From assembly GCA_965227535.1 (NCBI GenBank), contig OZ245761.1, positions 1,922,001 to 1,986,000 on the forward strand: a stretch of 64,000 nucleotides of DNA, given 5' to 3'. The position numbers and the translations under genes were made by a program. The DNA is from SZUA-430 sp965227535 (GTDB taxonomy: Bacteria; Pseudomonadota; Alphaproteobacteria; Micropepsales; Micropepsaceae). The stretch's first letter is position 1. Each line of letters starts with the position of its first letter. Under the pieces are notes generated by a model, which saw only the letters and a program-made list of their open reading frames with translations, was not told the origin of the DNA and did no database searches. Below are positions 40,682 to 49,666 of this stretch, piece after piece.

Positions 40682-42616
40682 ATGCGTGAGACCGAACTGA
40701 CCATCCGCGCCTGCATCTTGGGCGCGCTCATCGCCGTCGTGTTCACGGCCGCCAACGTCTACCTCGGCCTCAAAGTCGGCATCACCATCGCCTCCTCCAT
40801 CCCAGCCGCCGTTATCTCAATGGGCATCCTGCGCGCCTTCAACACGGGCACCATCCGTGAGAACAACATCGTCCAGACCGTCGCCTCTGCCGGCGGCACG
40901 CTCTCGGCCATCATCTTCGTGTTGCCCGGCCTCGTGATGATCGGCTGGTGGCGCAGCTTCCCCTTCATGGAAACCTTCCTCGCCTGCGCCCTTGGCGGCA
41001 CGCTCGGCGTGCTCTTCTCGATCCCGCTGCGCCGCGCGCTGGTCGTCAATTCGCCCCTGCCCTTCCCCGAAGGCGTCGCCGCCGCCGAAGTCCTAAAGGT
41101 CGGCGCGCGCAACGACGAAGCGCCCGCCAACATCATCGAACGCACGCGCGGCCCACTGATCGTGCTCTACGGCGCACTCGTCGCAGCCGGCATGCAGATC
41201 GTGACTTTCACGGGCGTCGCCGCAGCAAACTTCGCGACCTTCTTCCGCCTCGGCGACGGTATCAGCGGCTTCTCGACGTCCTACTCGCTCGCGCTCATCG
41301 GCGCAGGCCATCTCGTCGGCATCTCGGTCGGCATGGCGATGCTCACCGGCATCATCATCGCCTGGGGCATCGTGATGCCGTACTTGAGCGCCGGCATGGA
41401 AGGCAATCTCGAGGAGATCGCCAACACCATCCGCGGCAGCCAAATCCGCTTCATCGGCGCGGGCACCATCGGCGTTGCCGCCATCTGGAGCCTCATCCGC
41501 CTGGTCGGTCCCGTCGCGCAAGGCATGATCGACACCGCCCGCGCCAAGGGCGCCGCCGCCACAAGCGCACGCGAAGACCAAGACATGCCGCTCTGGATCA
41601 TCGGCCTCCTGAGCCTATTCTGCCTCGCCGCAATCGGCTGGCTCCTGTTCGACTTCATCGCAGGCGGCGAACTCGCATCGCTGACCTGGCCGCTCGTCAT
41701 CGGCGGTGTGATCTTCACCGTCGTCATCGGCGCCTTCATCGCGACGGTCGCAGGCTACATGGCAGGCCTCATCGGCGCCTCGAACAGCCCCGTCTCCGGC
41801 ATCGGCATCCTCGCGATCGTCGCCGCAGCGCTGCTCCTCGCCTGGTTCGTTCAACCGACCTTGGGCGAAGGCGCCACCAACGCCCTCATCGCCTTCGCGC
41901 TCTTCACCGTCGCCATCGTCTTCTCAGTCGCGACGATATCGAACGACAACCTGCAAGACCTGAAGACCGGCCAACTCGTCGGCGCCTCACCCTGGCGTCA
42001 GCAGGTCGCGCTCATCGTCGGCGTCATCGCGGGCGCGCTGGTCATCGGCCCAATCCTCGATCTGCTCAACGCGGCCTACGGCTTCCCCGGCGACCCGAAC
42101 CGCGCCGCCATCGCCGCCGAACCGCTCGGCGCACCGCAAGCCGCACTGATCTCGACACTCGCCAAAGGCGTCCTCAACGCGCAGCTGGATTGGAACCTGA
42201 TCGGCATCGGCGCCCTCATCGGCGTCGCCGCCATCCTGGTCGACGAACTTCTCGGCCAACTCAAGCTGCTGCGCTTACCGCCGCTCGCCATCGGCATCGG
42301 CATCTACCTGCCGATGGACGCGACCTCGCCCGTCATCCTCGGCGCGATCCTGGGCATGCTCTACAACGCCGGCGTCTCGCGCTCGTCGAGTGGCGAAATG
42401 CTGAAACGCTTCGGCATCCTGCTCGCCTCAGGCCTCATCGTCGGCGAAAGCCTACTCGGCGTCATGAACGCCGGCCTCATCGTCGCCACCAACAACGCAA
42501 CGCCACTCGCCATCCCCGGCATCGACACAACCCAAGCCCCGTTGATCGGCGCAGCCCTCTTCGCCGCACTGATCATCATCAGCTACGTCTGGGTAAGCCG
42601 TCAGGCGAAAGAGTAG
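40682..42616 (+). CDS. OPT-family oligopeptide transporter
   Basis: 644 residues, with about 14-16 membrane helices. The opening MRETELTIRACILGALIAVVFTAANVYLGLKVG and SPLPFPEGVAAAEVL are hallmarks of prokaryotic OPT proteins. Family members move small peptides or metal chelates with protons through the inner membrane. A GGGGGAAG site precedes the ATG. Single-gene unit followed by a family A palindrome. Confidence 0.93.
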   Translation: MRETELTIRACILGALIAVVFTAANVYLGLKVGITIASSIPAAVISMGILRAFNTGTIRENNIVQTVASAGGTLSAIIFVLPGLVMIGWWRSFPFMETFLACALGGTLGVLFSIPLRRALVVNSPLPFPEGVAAAEVLKVGARNDEAPANIIERTRGPLIVLYGALVAAGMQIVTFTGVAAANFATFFRLGDGISGFSTSYSLALIGAGHLVGISVGMAMLTGIIIAWGIVMPYLSAGMEGNLEEIANTIRGSQIRFIGAGTIGVAAIWSLIRLVGPVAQGMIDTARAKGAAATSAREDQDMPLWIIGLLSLFCLAAIGWLLFDFIAGGELASLTWPLVIGGVIFTVVIGAFIATVAGYMAGLIGASNSPVSGIGILAIVAAALLLAWFVQPTLGEGATNALIAFALFTVAIVFSVATISNDNLQDLKTGQLVGASPWRQQVALIVGVIAGALVIGPILDLLNAAYGFPGDPNRAAIAAEPLGAPQAALISTLAKGVLNAQLDWNLIGIGALIGVAAILVDELLGQLKLLRLPPLAIGIGIYLPMDATSPVILGAILGMLYNAGVSRSSSGEMLKRFGILLASGLIVGESLLGVMNAGLIVATNNATPLAIPGIDTTQAPLIGAALFAALIIISYVWVSRQAKE

Positions 42617-42629
42617 CTCTCCCTCTGCC

Positions 42630-42771
42630 GTCATGGCCGGGCTTGACCCGGCCACCCAGTGCGCGCACGTCCGTGCGCGCTGGGGACTCAGTGAGCGTTG
42701 AAGAGTGGATCGCGTTTCAGGGCCGCGCAGACGCGCGGCCACTGGGTGGCCGGGTCAAGCCCGGCCATGAC
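42630..42771. repeat. Long nested palindrome, family A copy 2
   Basis: 142 bases with outer arms GTCATGGCCGGGCTTGACCC and inverse. The left arm carries CGCGCACGTCCGTGCGCG and the right arm GGCCGCGCAGACGCGCGGCC, the mirror of copy 1 at 5904-6035, so orientation is reversed. The central loop differs more than the arms. It lies between the convergent OPT and hydrolase genes. Confidence 0.9.
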
Positions 42772-42785
42772 GATTCAAGAAATGG

Positions 42786-43595
42786 TCAGTGCCCGCTCGA
42801 CGGATAGACGAACCGGCGCCAAGTCGCAGCTGAGCGATCGAACGGTTGCCATTCGCGTTCCGGCAGCGCCAGACGATCGGCGACGGCGAAGTGCACGGAT
42901 GCATTCACGCCGAGGCCGCAATGGCTGCCGTAGACTTCGATGTTGTCCGTCAGAGCCGACGGCTTTTCGATGCACGTCTGCCAAGCCGCAACGCCATCGC
43001 TCTTCGAGAAGATCGCCGTCGTCGGAATGCCCGCGGGCGCCTTTGAGAGATCGCCGAACGCTTCACGCATCTCTTGCTGGTCCAACTGCTGACCCGTCAC
43101 CGCCTGATAGACCCGCCACGCGTGGTTCGCGCGCGGGTTCTCACCGAACGGCGAGCCCAGCGAAATCACCTGACGCACCAGATTCGGATGACGCTTCGCC
43201 AACTCGCGCGCCATGATCCCGCCGAGGCTCCAGCCGACCAGCGAGACCTTCCGCTTCATCTGCCGGTGGATCGTCTCAAGGCGCTGTGCGAGCAACTCGC
43301 CCTCAGGCCCAATGGCCAAGGGCCCAAGATTGCGGCCAAGGCCCCAGCAAAACGTCTCATACCCTTTGGACGTCAAAAACCGCCGCAGCGGACCCGTCGT
43401 CACGGCGCCGGCCAAAAACCCGGGCAGCACCATCACCGGATGCCCGTCGCCCTTCGGCGCAAAGCTCAGCAGCGGCGATGCGCCTTGCAGCCCGACCAAC
43501 TCGGCGACCGCGCGGCCGCCCTCGGTCAACGCCAGGGCCAAGGAAGGCGGCTTAATCTTCTCAACGCCAAAGGACGCAGCGTCCACAACGGCCAT
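42786..43595 (-). CDS. Alpha/beta hydrolase
   Basis: 269 residues. VMVLPGFLAG gives the oxyanion strand, VGWSLGG the nucleophile elbow (Ser in G-W-S-L-G-G), IFSKSDGV the acid and YGSHCGLGVN the catalytic His region. No signal peptide. It resembles the lipase-like hydrolases often near wax ester/DGAT genes. Divergent from the TetR gene; it may be controlled by the same regulator, but this is inference. Confidence 0.85.
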   Translation of the reverse strand: MAVVDAASFGVEKIKPPSLALALTEGGRAVAELVGLQGASPLLSFAPKGDGHPVMVLPGFLAGAVTTGPLRRFLTSKGYETFCWGLGRNLGPLAIGPEGELLAQRLETIHRQMKRKVSLVGWSLGGIMARELAKRHPNLVRQVISLGSPFGENPRANHAWRVYQAVTGQQLDQQEMREAFGDLSKAPAGIPTTAIFSKSDGVAAWQTCIEKPSALTDNIEVYGSHCGLGVNASVHFAVADRLALPEREWQPFDRSAATWRRFVYPSSGH

Positions 43596-43795
43596 GGCCG
43601 GATACCTCGTTCTAGTTGAGCCGATTCGCCAAACTCGCAGTCGTAACGCTAGGAGCCTCGGGTACGGTTGCCAAGGCCACGACCCTAATTGCGCGAAGCC
43701 AAATCAAGTACTTGCTGGGTGATAACGCACCAGCCTAGAGTTGGCTCCAATCATGGATATGGGCTACAACTTGTGCGCTTGCGAGGTGCCGCACA

Positions 43796-44431
43796 ATGAC
43801 CGACGACGCTAACCATCCCGCCTATCCGACAATCTCGCGCCGCGAACGCAAGAAGCGCGACACCCGCCGCCGCATCCTGGATGCAGCGATGCAACTGATG
43901 TCGGATAAGCCCTACGACGACGTGCGCATCGAAGACATTTGCCTGGCCGCCGACGTCGCAAACGCTACGTTTTTCCTGCATTTCCCGAACAAGTCCGCCC
44001 TCGTCCTCGCCTTCAACGACGACGTCGCCGCCAAGATCGCCGAGCAACTCTCCGAGGTCGAAGCCACCGGCGCCGAACGCTTGAACAAACTGCTCGATAT
44101 CTACCTCGGCGAATGGGGCGCGCACCGCCACCTGATGCGCCAGATCGTGCTCGAGTTCATTTCGCAGCCGGCGTCGGGCGCCGCGTTCAACGAAGTCTCC
44201 CCCGGCCTGCTGGGTCTGGTCGGCACGATCATCGCCAACGGCCAAAAGGCCAACGAATTCAGCCCCAAAATAGCGCCGGAAACCGCCGGTTTGGCCCTCG
44301 TCGCCGCCTGGAACGCGATCGCCATCAGCTGGGCAAAGACCGGCGACACCAAGCAGGCGACCGACGCCCACCGCCAAACGCTGGAGATATTTCTCCAAGG
44401 TTTGCTGGCCCGCGACGGACTGCCGCGCTAG
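43796..44431 (+). CDS. TetR-family transcriptional regulator
   Basis: 211 residues (GAGGTG ribosome site). The N-terminal DNA-binding domain reads TRRRILDAAMQLMSDKPYDDVRIEDICLAADVANATFFLHFPNKSALV, a standard TetR helix-turn-helix. The C-terminal ligand-binding domain is helical, ligand unknown. It stands 261 bases before the wax ester synthase gene; a perfect palindrome in that gap is a good operator candidate. A fatty acyl ligand would fit the context. Confidence 0.92.
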   Translation: MTDDANHPAYPTISRRERKKRDTRRRILDAAMQLMSDKPYDDVRIEDICLAADVANATFFLHFPNKSALVLAFNDDVAAKIAEQLSEVEATGAERLNKLLDIYLGEWGAHRHLMRQIVLEFISQPASGAAFNEVSPGLLGLVGTIIANGQKANEFSPKIAPETAGLALVAAWNAIAISWAKTGDTKQATDAHRQTLEIFLQGLLARDGLPR

Positions 44432-44490
44432 AGACGACTCTAGTCATCTCGCGCCGCAAATTAAGGCCATTTTTCCCTTTAAATCTGTCA

Positions 44491-44505
44491 ATGACGGAAC
44501 GTCAT
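44491..44505. promoter_or_regulatory. Perfect palindrome, candidate TetR operator
   Basis: ATGACGGAACGTCAT is a perfect 6-3-6 inverted repeat set in AT-rich DNA (AAATCTGTCA before, TTTTAAAATT after). It lies 60 bases after the TetR stop and 187 bases before the WS/DGAT ATG. An AT-rich stretch with promoter-like hexamers (TTGATA) follows about 30 bases on. Confidence 0.5.
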
Positions 44506-44692
44506 TTTAAAATTGTGCAGCGCACCATTGATATAAACTCCATTTTCTTATATGCACCTGCGAAGTAAGTCGCGTGCGCCGCAGAAAACGGCCGCCGTAG
44601 CGTAACCCGGAAGAACGCGAGAAGATTTTCTTCGGGTGAGAGAGTCAAAACGGCAACAGACCGCAAAACGCGAATAATAGGGACAGGAAACA

Positions 44693-46237
44693 ATGGAACA
44701 GCTTTCAGGATTAGATTCCGCCTTCCTCTTTCTGGAGACGCCGCGTACGCCGATGCACATCGGCGGCATCGCGATCTATGACCCGTCGACCGCGCCGAAC
44801 GCCTTCGTGCGCTTCAAAGACATTTTGAGCTTCATCGAGCAGCGCATGCATTTGGCGAAGAGCTTCCGCCGCAAGCTCGCCAACGTGCCGCTCAGCCTCG
44901 ATTTCCCGTATTGGGTCGACGATCCGGATTTCGATCTCGAATATCACGTGCGCCACATCGCGCTGCCGCAGCCGGGCGACTGGCGTCAGCTCTGCATCCA
45001 AGCCGCGCGCCTGCATTCGCGTCCGGTCGATCTCTCGAAGCCGCTCTGGGAATTCACGGTCATCGAAGGCCTGAACAACGTCCCCGGCGTGCCGAAAGGT
45101 TCGTACGCGATCGTCTCGAAGATCCATCACGCGGCGATCGACGGCGTCTCCGGCGTCGACATCGCGAACGCCATTCACTCGATCGACGTCGCCGGCACCG
45201 TTGCCCCGCCGGATCGCGCGTGGGTGCCCGAACGCACGCCCACCTCGGTTGAACTTCTCGCCCGCGCCCAAATGAACACGCTCGCGACCCCGCTCCGCCT
45301 CGCGCGCACAATCGTAAAGTCCGCGCCCGGCATCGCCCGCATGGTCGGCGGCCTCGCGCGCGGCAACCTCCGCTCGTCGTTCGGCAGCGTTCCGCGCACG
45401 CGCTTCAACGGCTCTGTCTCGACGCACCGCGTCGTCGACGGCCGTGACTTCTCGCTTTCCGAAATCAAAGACATCCGCGCGAAGCTTCCCGGCGCGACGG
45501 TCAACGACGCCGTCATGACCATCGTCGGCGGCGCCCTGCGCAAATATCTCAAGGCCAAAAGCGAACTGCCCCGCGAGTCGATGGTCTGCATGGCGCCGAT
45601 CTCGGTCCGCGCCGCCGGCGAAAAGAATGCGCTCGGCAATCAAGTCTCGGCGATGACGATCCCGATCGGCACGCATATCGCCGACCCCTTCGGCCGCCTG
45701 CAATTCGTCCACGAAGAAGCACAAGCGTCCAAGGCGCTGACGAACGCCGCCGGCGCACGTCAGATGTCGGAATACTCGCAATTCATGCCCTCGACGCTCT
45801 CGGGGTTGGCCGCGCGCCTATACGTGCGTCTCGGCCTCGCCAACCGTATCGCGCCGATGTTCAACACGGTGATCACGAACATCCCCGGCCCGCCGGTGCC
45901 GCTCTACATGAACGGCGCGCGTCTGGTGACGCAGTACGGCCTCGGCCCCGTGTTCGAAGGCATGGGCATCATCCATCCGGTGTTCAGCTACTGCGGCCGC
46001 ATCACGATCTCGTTCACGTCCGACCGCTCGATCATGCCGGATCCGGAATTCTACGCCGAGTGCCTGCAGGAATCGTTCGAAGAACTGAAAGCGGCGGCGG
46101 CGAAGAAGCCGATGCCCGCGCCGAAGGTCGAACCCGTTCCGGAAGCCCCAGTCGTCGTCGCGATCGACACGGCGAAGAAAAAGCGCCGCCCCACGAAACG
46201 CAAACCCAAGCTGACCGTTGTGTCGGCGGCCGAGTAA
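44693..46237 (+). CDS. Wax ester synthase/diacylglycerol acyltransferase (WS/DGAT) family acyltransferase
   Basis: 514 residues. MEQLSGLDSAFLFLETPRTPMHIGG is the family opening, HHAAIDG (145-151) the catalytic HHxxxDG motif, PLWE (117-120) and GATVNDAVM the other conserved blocks; VITNIPGPPVPLYMNGARL lies in the C-domain. It esterifies acyl-CoA with fatty alcohol or diacylglycerol to make wax ester or triacylglycerol stores. An unusual basic Lys/Arg/Pro tail (about 460-514) follows the enzyme core. It heads a run with a hydrolase, a phasin-like protein and an SDR. Confidence 0.93.
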   Translation: MEQLSGLDSAFLFLETPRTPMHIGGIAIYDPSTAPNAFVRFKDILSFIEQRMHLAKSFRRKLANVPLSLDFPYWVDDPDFDLEYHVRHIALPQPGDWRQLCIQAARLHSRPVDLSKPLWEFTVIEGLNNVPGVPKGSYAIVSKIHHAAIDGVSGVDIANAIHSIDVAGTVAPPDRAWVPERTPTSVELLARAQMNTLATPLRLARTIVKSAPGIARMVGGLARGNLRSSFGSVPRTRFNGSVSTHRVVDGRDFSLSEIKDIRAKLPGATVNDAVMTIVGGALRKYLKAKSELPRESMVCMAPISVRAAGEKNALGNQVSAMTIPIGTHIADPFGRLQFVHEEAQASKALTNAAGARQMSEYSQFMPSTLSGLAARLYVRLGLANRIAPMFNTVITNIPGPPVPLYMNGARLVTQYGLGPVFEGMGIIHPVFSYCGRITISFTSDRSIMPDPEFYAECLQESFEELKAAAAKKPMPAPKVEPVPEAPVVVAIDTAKKKRRPTKRKPKLTVVSAAE

Positions 46238-46252
46238 CGAACGAAAGCGCAA

Positions 46253-47164
46253 ATGCCCCAGGTCAAATCCAACAACCTGACGATCGAGTACGAGGACATC
46301 GGCCCTAAGGACGGGCCGGTGCTTCTGCTCATCATGGGCCTTGCTGCACAGATGACGTTCTGGCCGGACGCGATGCTGAAGGCATTCACCGACGCCGGCT
46401 TCCGCGTCGTGCGCTTCGACAACCGCGACATCGGCCTGACGTCGAAACTTCACGGCAAGCGCGCGCCGAACCCGATCGCGCAGGCCGCCGCCCGCTTCGT
46501 CGGTTTCGGCAGCTTGATGGCGCCGTACAAACTTCACGACATGGTCGAAGACACCGTAGGCTTGATGGACGCGCTGAAGATCAAGCGCGCGCATGTGGTC
46601 GGCGTCTCGATGGGCGGCATGATCGGTCAGCTGATGACGGCGCTCCACCCCGACCGCGTCGCCTCGCTCACCTCGATCATGTCGGGCACGTTGAACCCGC
46701 GTCTGCCGGGTCCGTCGACGAAAGTGACGGTCCCGCTCTTCCTAAGCCGTCCGAAGGGCAAGTCGCGCGAGGCCCTCATCGACCGCACGATGGAACTGTT
46801 CAGTCTCATTCGCACCGAAGGCGACGACAGCGGCGAGTTCCGGGCCAAGATCGAACAAGGTTTCGACCGTAGTTACTATCCCAGCGGCGTGCGGCGTCAG
46901 TTGGCCGCAATCATTGCGACCGGCGACCTGCGTCCCCATATCCGTAAGATTACGGCGCCCACCCTGATCATCCATGGATCGAAAGATCCCCTGGCGCCGC
47001 TCGAAGCCGGCAAAGACTCCGCGCGCAACATCCCGAACGCGCGCCTCGAAATCATTGAAGGCATGGCACACGACCTGCCGAAGAAGTTTCTGCCGCGTCT
47101 CTCAGCGCTGATCGTCGATCACGCAAGAGCCGCGGAGAAAACCGCCGCCAAACGCGCGGCATAG
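46253..47164 (+). CDS. Alpha/beta hydrolase
   Basis: 303 residues, 15 bases after the acyltransferase gene. VLLLIMGLAAQMTFW, RFDNRDIGLTSKL, GVSMGGMIGQ (nucleophile Ser), HGSKDPLAP and EGMAHDLP supply all catalytic elements. The subgroup resembles esterases near aclacinomycin methylesterase-type hydrolases. In this setting it may release fatty acids from stored lipid. The C-terminus is Ala/Lys-rich. Confidence 0.9.
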   Translation: MPQVKSNNLTIEYEDIGPKDGPVLLLIMGLAAQMTFWPDAMLKAFTDAGFRVVRFDNRDIGLTSKLHGKRAPNPIAQAAARFVGFGSLMAPYKLHDMVEDTVGLMDALKIKRAHVVGVSMGGMIGQLMTALHPDRVASLTSIMSGTLNPRLPGPSTKVTVPLFLSRPKGKSREALIDRTMELFSLIRTEGDDSGEFRAKIEQGFDRSYYPSGVRRQLAAIIATGDLRPHIRKITAPTLIIHGSKDPLAPLEAGKDSARNIPNARLEIIEGMAHDLPKKFLPRLSALIVDHARAAEKTAAKRAA

Positions 47165-47194
47165 TTACAAACCTGAAGACGGAGATTGAACACA

Positions 47195-47632
47195 ATGGCA
47201 AAAGCAAAGAAGACGAACGGTCGGGCCAAGGCCCACCACGCGAAGGCCGAGAAGGTCGAACTGAAGTTCGACACCAACGGCGCGCGCAAGCAGGTCACGC
47301 ATGCGCTGTCGCGCGTGCAAGACGGCTTCCGTGAAGCCGGCGAAGCGTTCCGCGAAGCGGGCGAAGCCATGGGCGGCGAAAGCCGCAAGGTCGCGCTGAC
47401 GCTCGTCAACCACGCGCAAGACAACGTCGTCTATTCGTTCGAAGCGCTGCGCGACACGCTGCAGGCCGAAACCTTCGCCGAAGCGGTGAAGATTCAGCAA
47501 GCGGCGATGACGGAAATGTTCCGTCGCAACCTGCGCCAGATGCGTGAAGTCGGCCAGATCGTCGGCACCAGCGGCACGAAAGCCCTGAAGCCGATCACGA
47601 AGCTCGTCTCGACGCTTCGCAGCGCCGCCTAA
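47195..47632 (+). CDS. Phasin-like granule-associated protein
   Basis: 145 residues from ATG 47195 (GGAGAT upstream), 30 bases after the hydrolase. A basic, Lys/Ala-rich head (AKAKKTNGRAKAHHAKA) precedes an all-helical, amphipathic phasin-type body (NVVYSFEALRDTLQAETFAEAVKIQQAAMTEMFRRNLRQMREV). Phasins coat polyhydroxyalkanoate granules; here the neighbour makes neutral lipids, so it may coat those bodies. A large hairpin follows. Confidence 0.8.
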   Translation: MAKAKKTNGRAKAHHAKAEKVELKFDTNGARKQVTHALSRVQDGFREAGEAFREAGEAMGGESRKVALTLVNHAQDNVVYSFEALRDTLQAETFAEAVKIQQAAMTEMFRRNLRQMREVGQIVGTSGTKALKPITKLVSTLRSAA

Positions 47633-47648
47633 AGAACTGGATCTCCGT

Positions 47649-47697
47649 CCAAACCCATCCCCGCGCGCGAGCGTTATTCGCGCGCGGGGACGTTTGG
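47649..47697. terminator. Very stable hairpin after the phasin-like gene
   Basis: The inverted repeat CCCCGCGCGCGA / TCGCGCGCGGGG (12 bp) has outer CCAAAC / GTTTGG arms and a seven-base loop, 17 bases past the stop. No T-run follows. It may end transcription or protect the upstream mRNA 3' end so that phasin is made in excess of the SDR. Confidence 0.65.
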
Positions 47698-47714
47698 GTT
47701 GATCCGCACATGCC

Positions 47715-48575
47715 ATGGCTGCGCGCAAGAAACCGAAGACCAATAAGAAGCCCACGCTCGTCGGCGAGCGTAAACTGGGCCGGGTCCTCATCACCGGCGC
47801 GTCCGCCGGCATCGGCGCAGAACTCGCGCGCGAATTCGCCAAACACGGCCACGCCCTCGTCTTGGTGGCCCGCAGCAAAGACAAACTGACCGCGCTCGCG
47901 GGCGAACTAAACGCCGCCCACGACACCGAAGCGCTCGTCATCGTCGAAGACCTCTCGCGCAAAGGCTGCGCGCAAGCGATCGTCGACGACCTCGCCGACC
48001 GCGGCATCGAAATTGACATCCTGGTGAACAACGCAGGCGTCCTCGACGTCGGCCCCTTCGCCGACACCGACACCGATGTCTACGACAACATGGTGGCCCT
48101 CAACGTAGGCGCCCTCACATCGCTGACGTCGCTACTCCTGCCCGCGATGGTAGGCCGCAAGTTCGGCCGCATCCTGAACGTAGCGAGCCTCGCGGCCTTC
48201 CAACCAATCCCCTCGATGGCGGTCTACGCGGCCACGAAGGCCTACGTTCTCTCCCTGACCGAATCCCTCTCCGAAGAACTCCGCGGCACCGGCGTCAAGG
48301 TAACAGCCCTCTGCCCCGGCCTCACCGACACCGGCATGGTGGGCGCCATCAAAGAAAAATCGGCGACCGCACAAGCCACGCCCAACATCCTGATCTCCGA
48401 CCCGAAGGCCGTCGCGAAGCAAGCCTACGCAGCGACCATGTCCGGCCAAACCATCCTAGTCCCAGGCCTCCCCAACCAAATCGCCGCCGCCTGGGCCCAA
48501 GTAACGCCACGCTGGCTGACGCGCACCGTAACGGGCTTCGCGAGCCGCCAAGCGGATTGGATGAAGCGCGGATAG
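47715..48575 (+). CDS. Short-chain dehydrogenase/reductase
   Basis: 286 residues. After a 20-residue basic head come VLITGASAGIGAELARE (TGxxxGxG, cofactor), DILVNNAGV, the catalytic Ser in LNVASLAAF and YAATKAY (YxxxK). The cofactor Arg after ARSKDK suggests NADPH. Such enzymes can reduce fatty aldehydes or acyl-CoA derivatives; next to a wax ester synthase that is plausible but unproven. Confidence 0.9.
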   Translation: MAARKKPKTNKKPTLVGERKLGRVLITGASAGIGAELAREFAKHGHALVLVARSKDKLTALAGELNAAHDTEALVIVEDLSRKGCAQAIVDDLADRGIEIDILVNNAGVLDVGPFADTDTDVYDNMVALNVGALTSLTSLLLPAMVGRKFGRILNVASLAAFQPIPSMAVYAATKAYVLSLTESLSEELRGTGVKVTALCPGLTDTGMVGAIKEKSATAQATPNILISDPKAVAKQAYAATMSGQTILVPGLPNQIAAAWAQVTPRWLTRTVTGFASRQADWMKRG

Positions 48576-48678
48576 TATCGGCTTTCTTCTCCGTGGACGG
48601 GGCGCATCCCGACCAAGCGGTCGCTATCAGCGAACGCGGGTTGCTCTTATAGTCAGTGCGTCCTCTGCCGGAAAAGCC

Positions 48679-49191
48679 ATGCGCACCCTTGCAATCATCG
48701 CATCCCTTGTCGCCGCCCTCGCAACGGCGCATGCCGCGAGTTGGCAAACGCACAACTACGAAACCGACGGCTTCGCGGTCGACTTCTCGGGTACGGTGAC
48801 GGCGAAGCCGATCGATCTCGATGCCGACACGCTGAAGAGCCTGACGCGCTCGACGAGCTATATGCAGGACGGCGGCAACGTCTACGTCTACCTGGTCGGC
48901 GCATCCCTCTTGAAGGACGCCAGCGCGTTCAGCTTCGAGGCCGGCGTGAAGGGCACGATCGACACGTACAAGTGCGCGAAAATCGAAAGCGACACATCGG
49001 CAAAACAAGACGAAGGCCAATCGCGCGAAATCCACGGCTCCAATTGCGGCGGCGATATTAAGGTTGGCGCCAGATTTCTTCAGCGAGGCCGCTGGTTCTA
49101 TCAAGTCGCCTACCTGATCGCACCAACCGCCAATGCCGCCGACGCCGCGCACTTCCTCGCCTCCTTCAAACTCGTGCCCCTGAAAGAATAA
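48679..49191 (+). CDS. Secreted protein of unknown function
   Basis: 170 residues with a signal peptide ending AHAA. The mature domain starts SWQTHNYETDGFAVDFSG and ends AAHFLASFKLV, a pattern common to small secreted proteins whose C-terminal helix reads A-x-x-FL-SFK. Two cysteines (KCAKIE, SNCGG) could bond. Function unknown. Convergent with the Gre-factor gene, four bases apart. Confidence 0.75.
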   Translation: MRTLAIIASLVAALATAHAASWQTHNYETDGFAVDFSGTVTAKPIDLDADTLKSLTRSTSYMQDGGNVYVYLVGASLLKDASAFSFEAGVKGTIDTYKCAKIESDTSAKQDEGQSREIHGSNCGGDIKVGARFLQRGRWFYQVAYLIAPTANAADAAHFLASFKLVPLKE

Positions 49192-49195
49192 CGGC

Positions 49196-49657
49196 TCAGC
49201 CGATCGCGACGATCTCGACCTCGCCGCCCGCAACGCGCACCGCGTCGCCGACCGCGCGCCCCATCAACGCCTGCGCCATCGGCGAAACGTAAGACAGCGT
49301 CCCTGCCGCCGGCTCTGCTTCGTCCATGCCGACGATGCGGAACGTCTGCTCGCGCCCGTCGTCGCGCGCGATGGTCACGCGCGCACCGAAGCGCACCTGC
49401 GCATGATCGGCGGGCGGCGGCACAAGCTGCGCACTCGCGCGACGATGAGCCCAATAGCGAACGTCCCGCGCCGCGCGCGCGACGGCGGCGCGATCTTCAA
49501 CCGCCGTCGCCGCAGACAAAGTTGCCGACGCCTCGCTCAACATCCGCTCGATCTGCGCGAGTCCACCTTCCGTCACCAAATTCGGTTGAGACGGAATCTC
49601 GCGGTCGGGCAGCGCGTCGCCCGCGCCGTCATCGTCTTTGACGAAAGCCTTGTTCAT
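49196..49657 (-). CDS. GreA/GreB-family transcription elongation factor
   Basis: 153 residues. MNKAFVKDDDG with ALPDREIP is the family opening seen in alphaproteobacterial Gre-like proteins, followed by a coiled-coil N-domain (ERMLSEASATLSAA...) and the FKBP-like C-domain (VRFGARVTIARDDGREQTFRIVGMDEAEPAAGTLSYVSPMAQALMGRAVGD). Gre factors bind the secondary channel of RNA polymerase to rescue backtracked complexes. The coil is shorter and its tip less acidic than in GreA, so it could be a Rnk-like variant. Confidence 0.85.
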   Translation of the reverse strand: MNKAFVKDDDGAGDALPDREIPSQPNLVTEGGLAQIERMLSEASATLSAATAVEDRAAVARAARDVRYWAHRRASAQLVPPPADHAQVRFGARVTIARDDGREQTFRIVGMDEAEPAAGTLSYVSPMAQALMGRAVGDAVRVAGGEVEIVAIG

Positions 49658-49666
49658 GCACCCAAT

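Noticed and set aside
40948..42807. Frame-shifted long open frame over the OPT transporter
   Set aside because: It gives an Arg/His-rich product with no membrane helices, a typical shadow of a high-GC gene.
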